A stretch of 8,069 nt of DNA, taken from positions 1 through 8,069 of the forward strand of contig CAZXBG010000158.1 in the NCBI GenBank assembly GCA_964638865.1, given 5' to 3'. Source of the DNA: UBA7236 sp964638865. Lineage in GTDB: Bacteria; Bacteroidota; Bacteroidia; Chitinophagales; BACL12. A program made the position numbers and the translations under genes. The notes beneath the pieces were generated by a model, which was not told where the DNA came from, did not search any database, and saw only the letters and a program-made list of their open reading frames with translations. Shown in pieces: positions 1 to 6,005 of the stretch; positions within the stretch are counted from its first letter, which is position 1; each line of letters starts with the position of its first letter.

Positions 1-93
1 TTCCAGTTTTTCAAAACGAAATGCAATGATTTTTGATACCGGTTTTTATAGAAAATTTTCCTTGAAATAGAGGGTTGTCCCCAACTTTTAATA

Positions 94-327
94 TTGACCC
101 AAATAAATATCTATCCGAATCCGGCAAGTGAAATATTGCATATTGAATACTACGGCAATGAACAATTATCTGCAGAAATTATAAATATTACCGGTAGTAT
201 TATTTACTCGGCACAAAACATCCCACTAATGTATGCTGTAAATATCAGCAAATTTGCAAGCGGAGCTTATGTATTGAAACTGTTTACAGTTAAGCAGAAT
301 GTATTAATTGTTTTTGTGAAGGAGTAA
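94..327 (+). CDS. Orphan T9SS type A C-terminal sorting domain (gene fragment)
   Basis: The 77-residue product is almost entirely a type IX secretion sorting domain, the tail that directs Bacteroidota proteins through the outer membrane and is removed on secretion. Seen: the YPNP hallmark at residues 7-10, an NITGSIIYS strand at about 31-39, a SKFASGAYVLKL strand at about 52-63, and a closing hydrophobic strand ending in VKE. These match the usual order of the family. What is missing is any passenger or signal peptide. The frame has stops at 34-36 and 49-51, and the only start is a TTG at 94 directly before the motif. A T9SS substrate needs an N-terminal Sec signal, so on its own this piece should not be exported. 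It is probably the remnant or frameshifted end of a larger gene lying off the left edge. It converges on secG with 14 bp between the stop codons and no visible terminator hairpin. The family call is firm; its status as a working gene is doubtful. Confidence 0.6.
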   Translation: MTQINIYPNPASEILHIEYYGNEQLSAEIINITGSIIYSAQNIPLMYAVNISKFASGAYVLKLFTVKQNVLIVFVKE

Positions 328-341
328 GTTCTTAAAATAAA

Positions 342-716
342 TTATTCAGGATCAACAGCACCATCAGTTGCAGGATCGTCCCCTACTACCGGAGCTGATT
401 CTTCTTCAGTCGGTTGAGTTGGCATTGTAAGTGTATTTGCAGGGGGAACTGCTTCCGGTCTCAAACCATTTTGTGTTTCTACTGTTTCATTCGGTTTGAA
501 TGCGGCAGAACTCAAACAAAGCGCAAATAGCACCACTACAAGACCCCAGGTAATTCTTTCAATATCATCGGTTGTTCTTTTGTATCCAAAGATTTGATTT
601 GCTGCACCTCCAAAAGTTCCGGATAATCCACCACCTTTTGGGTTTTGCACTAACACGATCAACCCCAATAAAATTGCGGCTATAATTGCTATGATGATGA
701 TAACTGTAAATAACAT
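342..716 (-). CDS. secG: Preprotein translocase subunit SecG
   Basis: SecG is the small membrane subunit of the SecYEG channel and assists SecA-driven export across the inner membrane. The 124-residue product has two hydrophobic segments (about 3-23 and 57-75). Between them is the conserved cytoplasmic loop, with VLVQNPKGGGLSGTFGG at about 21-37 and a YKRTTDDIERIT stretch at 45-56, both typical of SecG. After the second membrane segment comes a tail of about 50 residues rich in Pro, Thr, Glu and Asp and without further domains, which makes the protein longer than E. coli SecG; I infer that the tail is disordered. The ATG lies 1 bp after the stop of the upstream acidic repeat gene, so the two are very likely co-translated. 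It is the last gene of the minus-strand operon. The identification is secure. Confidence 0.95.
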   Translation of the reverse strand: MLFTVIIIIAIIAAILLGLIVLVQNPKGGGLSGTFGGAANQIFGYKRTTDDIERITWGLVVVLFALCLSSAAFKPNETVETQNGLRPEAVPPANTLTMPTQPTEEESAPVVGDDPATDGAVDPE

Positions 717-717
717 T

Positions 718-2474
718 TTATTTGATTCGTTTTTTTAATTGATCTATTAAGGCTGCAAAGTAATCGCTTTTTCGGGGTTTTAACAAACTTAGTTTCGAAT
801 ACATCTCCACAGCCTTCTGATATTTGCCCTGCATAACCAAAATTCTTGCATAGGTTTCCGTAATAAGATGCTCATCGGCCTGTATACTTTTTTTGGCCAA
901 TTCGCCTGCTACCAGCTCATCTACCACTTTTTCGGGTTGTTTTTGAAATGCAGTAACAGGTTCGTTTTGATCTTTCCGGGTGTATAGTTTTATAGGTCGA
1001 TTACTTTCTTTTCTTAACACAGCATTTACCTTCGTTGTACCGCCTAATTTGTTCAACCATCCTACAAAGGAGTCGGCAAACACTTCTTCTTCTTGCTCAG
1101 TTGCATTTTCCTCAAAAACAGGCCGTTGAATGGTGATATTTATTTTTTGTTCCTCCGGGAGCGGTCCAAGCTCGAATTCTATATCATAAGGCGGAAGGTC
1201 AAAAATGAGTTCATCTTCCACACCCTCATCATCTTCCATTGTCAACATAGCGTTCATGTCTATCTGGAATGGGTCAGCATCTGGCGTTTCAAGAAGTTGA
1301 TTGGCGTGATCTAATTCTTCAATGGCAGATTCTTCGTAAATCTCTGCAATTTCAGCAGATTGGGCTTCCACTTCCATTTCGAGTTCAGGAATATTCTGGT
1401 TTTCATTAATCAATTCCGGAATACTCTGAATAAATTCCTGCATGATCTCTTCAGATTCCTGCTCTGAAATCTCCTCTTCTGAAAATTGCACTTCAGGAGT
1501 AATTATTTCCTGCTCTAAATTTTCGGTAACGAATTTCAATTCGTCTGCAATCAGTTCATTTTCAATAGCTTCTGCCGACAATGGCAAAATTTCTTCTTGT
1601 AATTGTGTTTCTATAATCTCGTTTTCCACCACTTCTATGGTTTCTTCTATAGGTTGTACCGGCACTTCCTCAATAATTTCAGTTTCAGAAATATCATCGT
1701 TTTCATTAATCACTTCTGGAATATTCTGTAAAAATTCCTGACTGATCTGCTCAGATTCATGCTCATGTATCTCCTCTTCTGAAAATTCACCTAAAGGAGT
1801 AATTATTTCTGGCTCTAACTTTTCGGTAACTAGCACCAATTCATCTGTAATCGGTTCATTTTCAATAGCTTCTGACGACAATGACAGAATTTCCTCCTGT
1901 AATTGTGNNNNNNNNNNNNNNNNNNNNNNNNNNNNNNNNNNNNNNNNNNNNNNNNNNNNNNNNNNNNNNNNNNNNNNNNNNNNNNNNNNNNNNNNNNNNN
2001 NNNNNNNGGTTCATTTTCAATAGCTTCTGACGACAATGACAGAATTTCCTCCTGTAATTGTGTTTCTATGATCTCGTTTTCCACCGCTTCTATCGTTTCT
2101 TCGGCGGGTTGTACCTGCACTTCTTCCACTTTCTCTAATTCAAGCCCTTTGTCATCAAGCTCTATTTGGCCTAAATTTGAGACAATTGTTTCAAGTTTTT
2201 CATTTTCCTCCTCAAATCCGGCGAGTACCGGTTTTTGAAGGCTAGTTTTTTCTATGAATTCGTATAATACATTCCTGTCGTAAACTGCGATTGATGCTTT
2301 TTTTAACTGATTTTCAAACTGATGGTTATTAATGTCGTGTAACTTCTTGGCATAAAAAATATGTGCGACCTGGCAGTATGGATAACGCTCAGACATAGAC
2401 CGGACATCCACCATATCCATATCGATTAACTGTGCCGGGTTAGAAACTATTTTGTTGAACTCTTCCTGATACAT
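718..2474 (-). CDS. Acidic repeat protein with conserved N- and C-terminal domains, interrupted by an assembly gap
   Basis: One gene is split by the 100-N gap at 1908-2007. It starts at ATG 2474, whose A is shared with the lptE stop (TAATG), and ends 1 bp before secG. The N-terminal part (about residues 1-75) is helical, with a RYPYCQVAHIFYAKKLH stretch resembling conserved Bacteroidota proteins found near secG. The centre is very rich in Glu, Ile and Gln and contains a 100-residue tandem repeat. The C-terminal 70 or so residues (HLITETYARILVMQGKYQKA and following) look like a tetratricopeptide hairpin pair, suggesting protein contacts. No signal peptide is visible, so it is probably cytoplasmic. 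As printed the frame breaks across the gap. Removing the N run plus one copy of the flanking 55-bp duplicate restores one open frame of 533 residues; each extra hidden unit would add about 100. The exact function is unknown. Its place between lptE and secG suggests an envelope or housekeeping role, which is inference. Confidence 0.8.
1375..1674 (-). repeat. 300-bp in-frame tandem repeat, promoter-distal copy
   Basis: This copy encodes a 100-residue acidic unit starting IEEVPVQPIEETIE and ending PELINENQNIPELEM. It aligns without any insertion or deletion to the neighbouring copy at 1675 and beyond, at a period of exactly 300 bp; counting by eye gives roughly 80 percent nucleotide identity. 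Immediately after it in the protein, EVEAQSAEIAEIYEE resembles the start of a third, decayed copy. Confidence 0.85.
1853..2062. repeat. Exact 55-bp duplicate flanking the assembly gap
   Basis: Bases 1853-1907 and 2008-2062 are identical over all 55 positions, and each copy directly abuts the N run. Both lie in the same codon phase of the repeat gene. Two contig ends that share a terminal word of fixed length are what a de Bruijn graph assembler leaves at an unresolved repeat, 55 being a common k-mer size. The duplicate is therefore probably the same or an equivalent piece of the repeat array printed twice, not a genuine spacing. Confidence 0.85.
1908..2007. other. Assembly gap, 100 N placeholder
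   Basis: A run of exactly 100 N, the usual placeholder for a scaffold gap of unknown size. Its length should not be trusted. A gap of 100 shifts the reading frame of the surrounding gene, whereas an overlap of 55 bp, or that plus multiples of 300 bp, keeps it open. Confidence 0.97.
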
Positions 2475-2989
2475 TACCAGTTTTGGGTTAATTTTTGATA
2501 AATATCGTCTGCCAGTTGTTCTGATAATTTTGGCAACAGATCACCTTCCACCTGCGAAAGTGTTTTTGTGCTTTCGTAATCTTCATATCTGCTGAAGGTC
2601 TGACTCCAGTTTTGTAATTCATCTTTTCTGCTTAAAAAATCAACCTTAATGGTTATGGTCAATCTGTTAAGTGCTGTTGTTTCTGTTCCTGTAGGTGCAA
2701 TTGGCGTGCTCAGATATTTAGTTATTGCACCATTTAATTCCCAATCGCCTCCATTATCGGCTAAAGTTAAAGGAGATTCGCGTAAAAATTTATCTTTTAC
2801 AGCTTCCGTAAAAGTTTGGCTTAATGAAGGCGCCACAAAATTCGATTGATTTGGAAAATAATTTATGGTAATTGTTTTTATGTCAACAGGAATATTTGTT
2901 CCGCTCATAGATACATTACATGTTGCAGATATCAATGTGAAAAATATCGCAAGTGCTGAAAATTGAAATATTATTTTTTTATTCCTCAA
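2474..2989 (-). CDS. lptE: LPS assembly outer-membrane lipoprotein LptE
   Basis: LptE is the lipoprotein that plugs the LptD barrel and helps place lipopolysaccharide in the outer leaflet. The 171-residue product has the Bacteroidota LptE pattern: a basic and hydrophobic leader (1-23), Cys24 followed by NVSMSG, then VDIKTITINYFPN (35-47), PSLSQTFTEAVKDKF (54-68), a TALNRLTITIKVDF strand (105-118), and FSRYEDYES (132-140). The start is TTG at 2987-2989. The in-frame stop at 3002-3004 leaves no upstream ATG, and the next ATG falls after Cys24 and would remove the leader. The start overlaps the end of the sigma-54 regulator gene by 11 bp. The lipobox reads SATC; Thr just before the Cys is unusual, so lipidation at Cys24 is likely but not certain. 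LptD is not in the window. Confidence 0.9.
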   Translation of the reverse strand: MRNKKIIFQFSALAIFFTLISATCNVSMSGTNIPVDIKTITINYFPNQSNFVAPSLSQTFTEAVKDKFLRESPLTLADNGGDWELNGAITKYLSTPIAPTGTETTALNRLTITIKVDFLSRKDELQNWSQTFSRYEDYESTKTLSQVEGDLLPKLSEQLADDIYQKLTQNW

Positions 2990-4220
2990 TTTTATATTCT
3001 TTTATTTTTCTGTATAAAGTTCTTTCAGAAATACCCAGATCGAGTGCGGCATCTTTTCGTTTGCTTTTATGTTTGGTTAACGCTTTAATTATCAGTTCTT
3101 TTTCTTTATCAACAAGGGATAATGATTCTTCCACTTCCTCGTGATGTTGCGCTGTTGTTGTGGAAGACGGATTTATCATAAATGGTAATTTATTCATATT
3201 ATCCGATTGCATTTGCGGCATAGCATTTATTTCGGAAATATTATTTTCAAAAAAATCTGCTCCAACGGGAACATCTGTTTTTAATTGATTTGCATCTGCA
3301 ATATTCAATACAAACTGTTTAAGATCGTGCAGATCCTTTTTCATATCGAACAACACTTTGTATAAAATTTCTCTTTCACTAATATCGGCACTTCCATTAC
3401 TTTTCAGTGATAAAGCCGGTAAAATACTACTTCTTATATTTGGAATAAATTGTGTTAGTTCCGCAGCAGAAACCTGTTTATCTTTTGATAGAACGGAAAC
3501 CTGTTCTGCAATATTTTTCAACTCTCTGATATTACCCGGCCAGGTGTAATTTTTTAATACTTCTGTTGCATCAGCATCCAATATGATAGACGTTGTTCTG
3601 TATTTTTCTGCAAAATCGCTGGAAAATTTTCTGAACAATAAATTTATATCTTCTTTTCTCTCCCGAAGCGAGGGCACTGTAACAGGCACGGTATTTAAAC
3701 GATAAAAAAGATCCTCCCTGAATCTACCGTCTTCAATTAACCTATGCAGATCAACATTGGTTGCAGCCACAACACGAACATCTGTTTTTTGCACTTTTGA
3801 CGAACCCACTCTTAAAAATTCGCCGGCTTCCAAAACTCGTAATAAACGAGCCTGAGTGCCGAGTGGCAGCTCTCCAACCTCATCTAAAAATATTGTACCT
3901 CCATTTACTGTTTCAAAATATCCTTTGCGGTCGTCAAGCGCATTTGTAAAGGAACCTTTAACATGTCCGAATAACTCCGAGTCAATTGTACCTTCCGGAA
4001 TTGCACCGCAGTTAACTGCGATAAAAGGTCCGTGTTTTCTCACAGAATACTGATGAATTATCTGTGAAAATATCTCCTTCCCCACCCCACTTTCTCCGGT
4101 AATGAGCACCGTTAAATTTGTTGGTGCAACACGAGCTGCAATACTCAATGCATAATTTAATTCAGGAGTATTTCCTATAATGCCGAAACGTTGTTTTATC
4201 GATTGAATTTCGTCTGCCAT
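2979..4220 (-). CDS. Sigma-54-dependent transcriptional activator (AAA+ plus Fis-type HTH, no sensory domain)
   Basis: This bacterial enhancer-binding protein (413 residues) would use ATP hydrolysis to remodel the RNA polymerase-sigma54 closed complex. Order: AAA+ domain from about residue 12 to 260, a linker of about 110 residues poor in recognisable motifs, and a Fis-type helix-turn-helix at about 373-413 (KDAALDLGISERTLYRKIKE). Visible motifs: Walker A GESGVGKE (42-49), the sigma-54 contact loop GSFTNA (89-94) where GAFTGA is usual, Walker B IFLDE (110-114), sensor I AATN (152-155), putative arginine fingers R168 and R174, and sensor II WPGNIRE (227-233). There is no receiver, GAF or PAS domain, so the layout is PspF-like and control must come from a partner or from its level. 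It lies 18 bp after miaB and overlaps lptE. Its target promoters cannot be determined from this window. Confidence 0.93.
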   Translation of the reverse strand: MADEIQSIKQRFGIIGNTPELNYALSIAARVAPTNLTVLITGESGVGKEIFSQIIHQYSVRKHGPFIAVNCGAIPEGTIDSELFGHVKGSFTNALDDRKGYFETVNGGTIFLDEVGELPLGTQARLLRVLEAGEFLRVGSSKVQKTDVRVVAATNVDLHRLIEDGRFREDLFYRLNTVPVTVPSLRERKEDINLLFRKFSSDFAEKYRTTSIILDADATEVLKNYTWPGNIRELKNIAEQVSVLSKDKQVSAAELTQFIPNIRSSILPALSLKSNGSADISEREILYKVLFDMKKDLHDLKQFVLNIADANQLKTDVPVGADFFENNISEINAMPQMQSDNMNKLPFMINPSSTTTAQHHEEVEESLSLVDKEKELIIKALTKHKSKRKDAALDLGISERTLYRKIKEYKIEE

Positions 4221-4238
4221 GTTATAACTTGAATTATT

Positions 4239-5675
4239 TTATTGAACAATCTGCCCGATCAAGGTTGCTGATGTAACACTTGTAATTTTTACAAAAACAT
4301 AATCACCGGGTTTTGAATCTGTAGACGGAAATACCACCATTTTATTCTGGTCGTTTCTTCCACACATATCCAATTTTGATCGTTTTGATGTTTTTTCTAC
4401 TAATACTTTAAATGTTTTACCAACGTCGGCAAGGTTTTTTTCCAATGCATGTCTTGTTTGCACATTAATGATCTCACTTAATCTTCTCAACTTAACATCC
4501 TCCGGAATATCGTCCTTATATTTTCTGGCGGCTAAAGTTCCGGGACGTTCACTATAAAAGAACATATAAGCCATATCGTATTTTACTTCCTCCATTAAAC
4601 TGATCGTGTCTTGATGTTCTTCTTCCGTTTCACTACAAAATCCGGTGATCATGTCGGTGGAAATGCCACAATCCGGAATTATTCTTTTTATAGCATCAAT
4701 TCTATTCAAATACCATTCACGGGTGTAAGTTCGGTTCATTAATTCGAGCACTCGCGAATTTCCCGATTGAACAGGAAGATGAATATAATTGCAGATATTA
4801 TCATATTTTGCAATCGTATAGATTACCTCATCTGTAATATCTTTTGGGTGTGAAGTAGAAAACCGCACCCGTAAGAGTGGTTCCACATCTGCAACCATTG
4901 CTAAGAGATTTGCAAAAGAAACCACTTCAGTGGTCTCCGGATTTTCCCATTTATAGGAATCTACATTTTGACCTAAAAGTGTAACTTCTCTGTATCCATG
5001 GGCAAACAAGTCCTTTGCTTCTGCTACAATGGAAAAGGCATTTCTGCTTCTTTCTCTTCCTCTGGTAAATGGAACCACACAAAAAGAACACATATTATCG
5101 CAACCGCGCATAATGGAAATAAAACCACTAATTCCGATGGAATCCAATCTCAGCGGACTTATATCGCTGTACGTTTCCTCGCGACTCAACAATACATTTA
5201 CTGATTTCTGACCATCATCTGCCGATTGGATAAGTTTAGGGAGATCGCGATATGCATCGGGTCCGCAAACAATATCCACCAATTTCTCCTCCTCCAGCAG
5301 CTCCGATTTCAGTCGTTCTGCCATACACCCAAGCATTCCGATTAGTGCATCCGGTTTATTTTTCTTTACAGATTTGAGTTCTTTCAAACGATTTCGCACT
5401 CTTTGCTCTGCATTATCCCGTATAGCACAGGTGTTAAGTAGAATTAGGTCCGCATCTTCATAATCTCGAGTTAAACCAAACCCTGCTGAATATAAAATGG
5501 AAGCTACAATTTCGCTATCACTGAAATTCATCGCGCAGCCGTAACTTTCAATATAAAATTTTTTGCCGCTTTTGCTGTTTTCCAGTTCCTCAATTCCCAA
5601 TGCTTCACCCTGCCTGATCTCTTCAAGCGGTTTGTTTACCCCAATTCCCGGCAGCGTTGGATTTTTATCGTACAT
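4239..5675 (-). CDS. miaB: tRNA-2-methylthio-N6-isopentenyladenosine-37 methylthiotransferase MiaB
   Basis: MiaB is a radical-SAM enzyme that adds a methylthio group to isopentenyl-adenosine 37 of tRNAs reading UNN codons, stabilising codon pairing. From the ATG at 5675 the product is 478 residues. It has the N-terminal MTTase domain with the second iron-sulfur cluster cysteines (C47 in ESYGCAMN, C83 in NTCAIRD, C117 in LGCMAERLK), the radical-SAM CxxxCxxC (C192, C196, C199 in MRGCDNMCSFC), TRGRERSR after it, and a C-terminal TRAM domain from about 415. The motifs SDSEIVASIL and RGCDNMCSFCVVPF separate it from MtaB and RimO. A TTG at 5696 would add seven residues, but that TTG is part of a -7 promoter box, so I prefer the ATG, which follows an AGAAGA. 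It is the first gene of the minus-strand operon. Confidence 0.95.
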   Translation of the reverse strand: MYDKNPTLPGIGVNKPLEEIRQGEALGIEELENSKSGKKFYIESYGCAMNFSDSEIVASILYSAGFGLTRDYEDADLILLNTCAIRDNAEQRVRNRLKELKSVKKNKPDALIGMLGCMAERLKSELLEEEKLVDIVCGPDAYRDLPKLIQSADDGQKSVNVLLSREETYSDISPLRLDSIGISGFISIMRGCDNMCSFCVVPFTRGRERSRNAFSIVAEAKDLFAHGYREVTLLGQNVDSYKWENPETTEVVSFANLLAMVADVEPLLRVRFSTSHPKDITDEVIYTIAKYDNICNYIHLPVQSGNSRVLELMNRTYTREWYLNRIDAIKRIIPDCGISTDMITGFCSETEEEHQDTISLMEEVKYDMAYMFFYSERPGTLAARKYKDDIPEDVKLRRLSEIINVQTRHALEKNLADVGKTFKVLVEKTSKRSKLDMCGRNDQNKMVVFPSTDSKPGDYVFVKITSVTSATLIGQIVQ

Positions 5676-5693
5676 TCTTCTAATAATTTGATG

Positions 5694-5701
5694 CAAATTT
5701 A
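5694..5701 (-). promoter_or_regulatory. Putative -7 box of the miaB operon promoter
   Basis: On the minus strand this reads TAAATTTG, a perfect match to the Bacteroidota -7 consensus TAnnTTTG. It lies 18 bp upstream of the miaB ATG, predicting a very short leader. A TTGACA is present upstream but only 13 bp away, shorter than the usual spacing to the -33 element, so only the -7 half is well supported. Confidence 0.45.
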
Positions 5702-5724
5702 ATCAAAATACTGTCAACTTGTCA

Positions 5725-5788
5725 GCCCCGAATAAGAAATTTGAAAAGTAACTAATGCATTTGGCTTTGCAGCATTTCTATTCGGGGC
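5725..5788. repeat. Stem-loop unit 1 of the intergenic array
   Basis: GCCCCGAATA (5725-5734) pairs without mismatch with TATTCGGGGC (5779-5788). After a single bulged A at 5735, GAAA (5736-5739) pairs with TTTC (5775-5778). The loop is about 35 bases and contains a weaker inner pairing, AATGC (5754-5758) with GCATT (5772-5776), which competes with the base of the outer stem. Confidence 0.7.
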
Positions 5789-5790
5789 AA

Positions 5791-5855
5791 GCCTGAATAA
5801 GAAAATTTGAAAATTTTATAAGTTGGTGGTGATTTAACCTATTTTCTATTCAGGC
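5791..5855. repeat. Stem-loop unit 2 of the intergenic array
   Basis: GCCTGAATA (5791-5799) pairs perfectly with TATTCAGGC (5847-5855). After a bulged A at 5800, the same place as in unit 1, GAAAAT (5801-5806) pairs with ATTTTC (5841-5846). The stem is 15 pairs with one bulge and a loop of about 34 bases. Compared with unit 1, both arms have changed together so that pairing is kept. Confidence 0.7.
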
Positions 5856-5859
5856 TATA

Positions 5860-5881
5860 GCCCGGATAGGAAAATTTGAAG
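5860..5881. repeat. Unpaired third arm of the intergenic array
   Basis: GCCCGGATAG followed by GAAAATTTGAAG is a diverged forward copy without a downstream partner. It can instead pair backwards with the right arm of unit 2: the 24 bases 5846-5869 form a palindrome with one G-T wobble and one A-C mismatch, centred on the perfect palindrome GGCTATAGCC (5853-5862). Confidence 0.6.
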
Positions 5882-5959
5882 ATGTAGGAAATAGGATTTT
5901 GGTTTGGTATGCGTTAAGTTATATACACCGTCAAAAAAAAGCAATTGGTCGAAAACATA

Positions 5960-5967
5960 TAGTTTTG
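5960..5967 (+). promoter_or_regulatory. Putative -7 box of the lepB promoter
   Basis: TAGTTTTG matches the Bacteroidota -7 consensus TAnnTTTG exactly and lies 38 bp upstream of the lepB ATG, implying a leader of about 30 bases that is A/T-rich with no Shine-Dalgarno. A TTGG occurs at 5945-5948, only 12 bp upstream, so the -33 element is not convincing. Confidence 0.45.
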
Positions 5968-6005
5968 TGCCCTTAATTGAATTTTCTTTACAATAAAAAA
6001 AATAA

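Larger units (their letters stand above)
1675..2129 (-). repeat. 300-bp in-frame tandem repeat, promoter-proximal copy, broken by the gap
   Basis: The first copy starts at VEEVQVQPAEETIE (codon at 2127-2129) and is interrupted by the N run. If the 55-bp duplicate flanking the gap is collapsed, the unit becomes 1675-1907 joined to 2063-2129. That is exactly 300 bp and in perfect register with the second copy. More whole units may be missing here. Confidence 0.8.
5725..5881. repeat. Array of alternating inverted repeats (REP/BIME-like) between miaB and lepB
   Basis: The motif GCCYSGAATAAGAAAATTTGAA (short form GCCYSGAATA) occurs three times on the plus strand, starting at 5725, 5791 and 5860. 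Its reverse complement, ending TATTCRGGC, occurs at 5779-5788 and 5847-5855. The orientations alternate forward, reverse, forward, reverse, forward, so neighbouring copies can pair as stem-loops. The array fills about half of the 330-bp divergent intergenic region and contains no credible open frame. It sits outside the two -7 boxes, so it need not be part of either promoter. The alternating layout resembles REP/BIME elements; other possibilities are a structured RNA, a DNA-bending protein site or a bidirectional transcription barrier. Confidence 0.7.

Noticed and set aside
2..70. Plus-strand frame open from the window edge to a TAG at 68-70.
   Set aside because: Only 22 codons with no recognisable motif; it may be the end of a left-hand gene or chance.
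328..341. Possible terminator between the convergent T9SS fragment and secG.
   Set aside because: The 14-bp gap holds no GC-rich stem; termination signals, if any, must lie within the coding ends.
1093..1314. Plus-strand open frame opposite the acidic repeat gene.
   Set aside because: Antisense shadow of a clear coding region, with no recognisable domain.
1442..1741. Plus-strand open frame of 99 codons rich in Ser.
   Set aside because: It is the complement of the Glu-rich repeat gene (GAA/GAG read backwards gives TTC/CTC and Ser-type codons); it has no start context and no family match.
5713..5728. Minus-strand GGGCTGACAAGTTGAC resembling a sigma-54 -24/-12 promoter upstream of miaB.
   Set aside because: The spacing fits, but the -12 GC is GA and the first half matches poorly; the C of GC is nearly invariant. 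The GGGC also belongs to the inverted-repeat arm.
5725..5881. The intergenic array read as a CRISPR.
   Set aside because: Repeats alternate in orientation, vary in sequence, have unequal and partly repeated interiors, and no cas gene is nearby.
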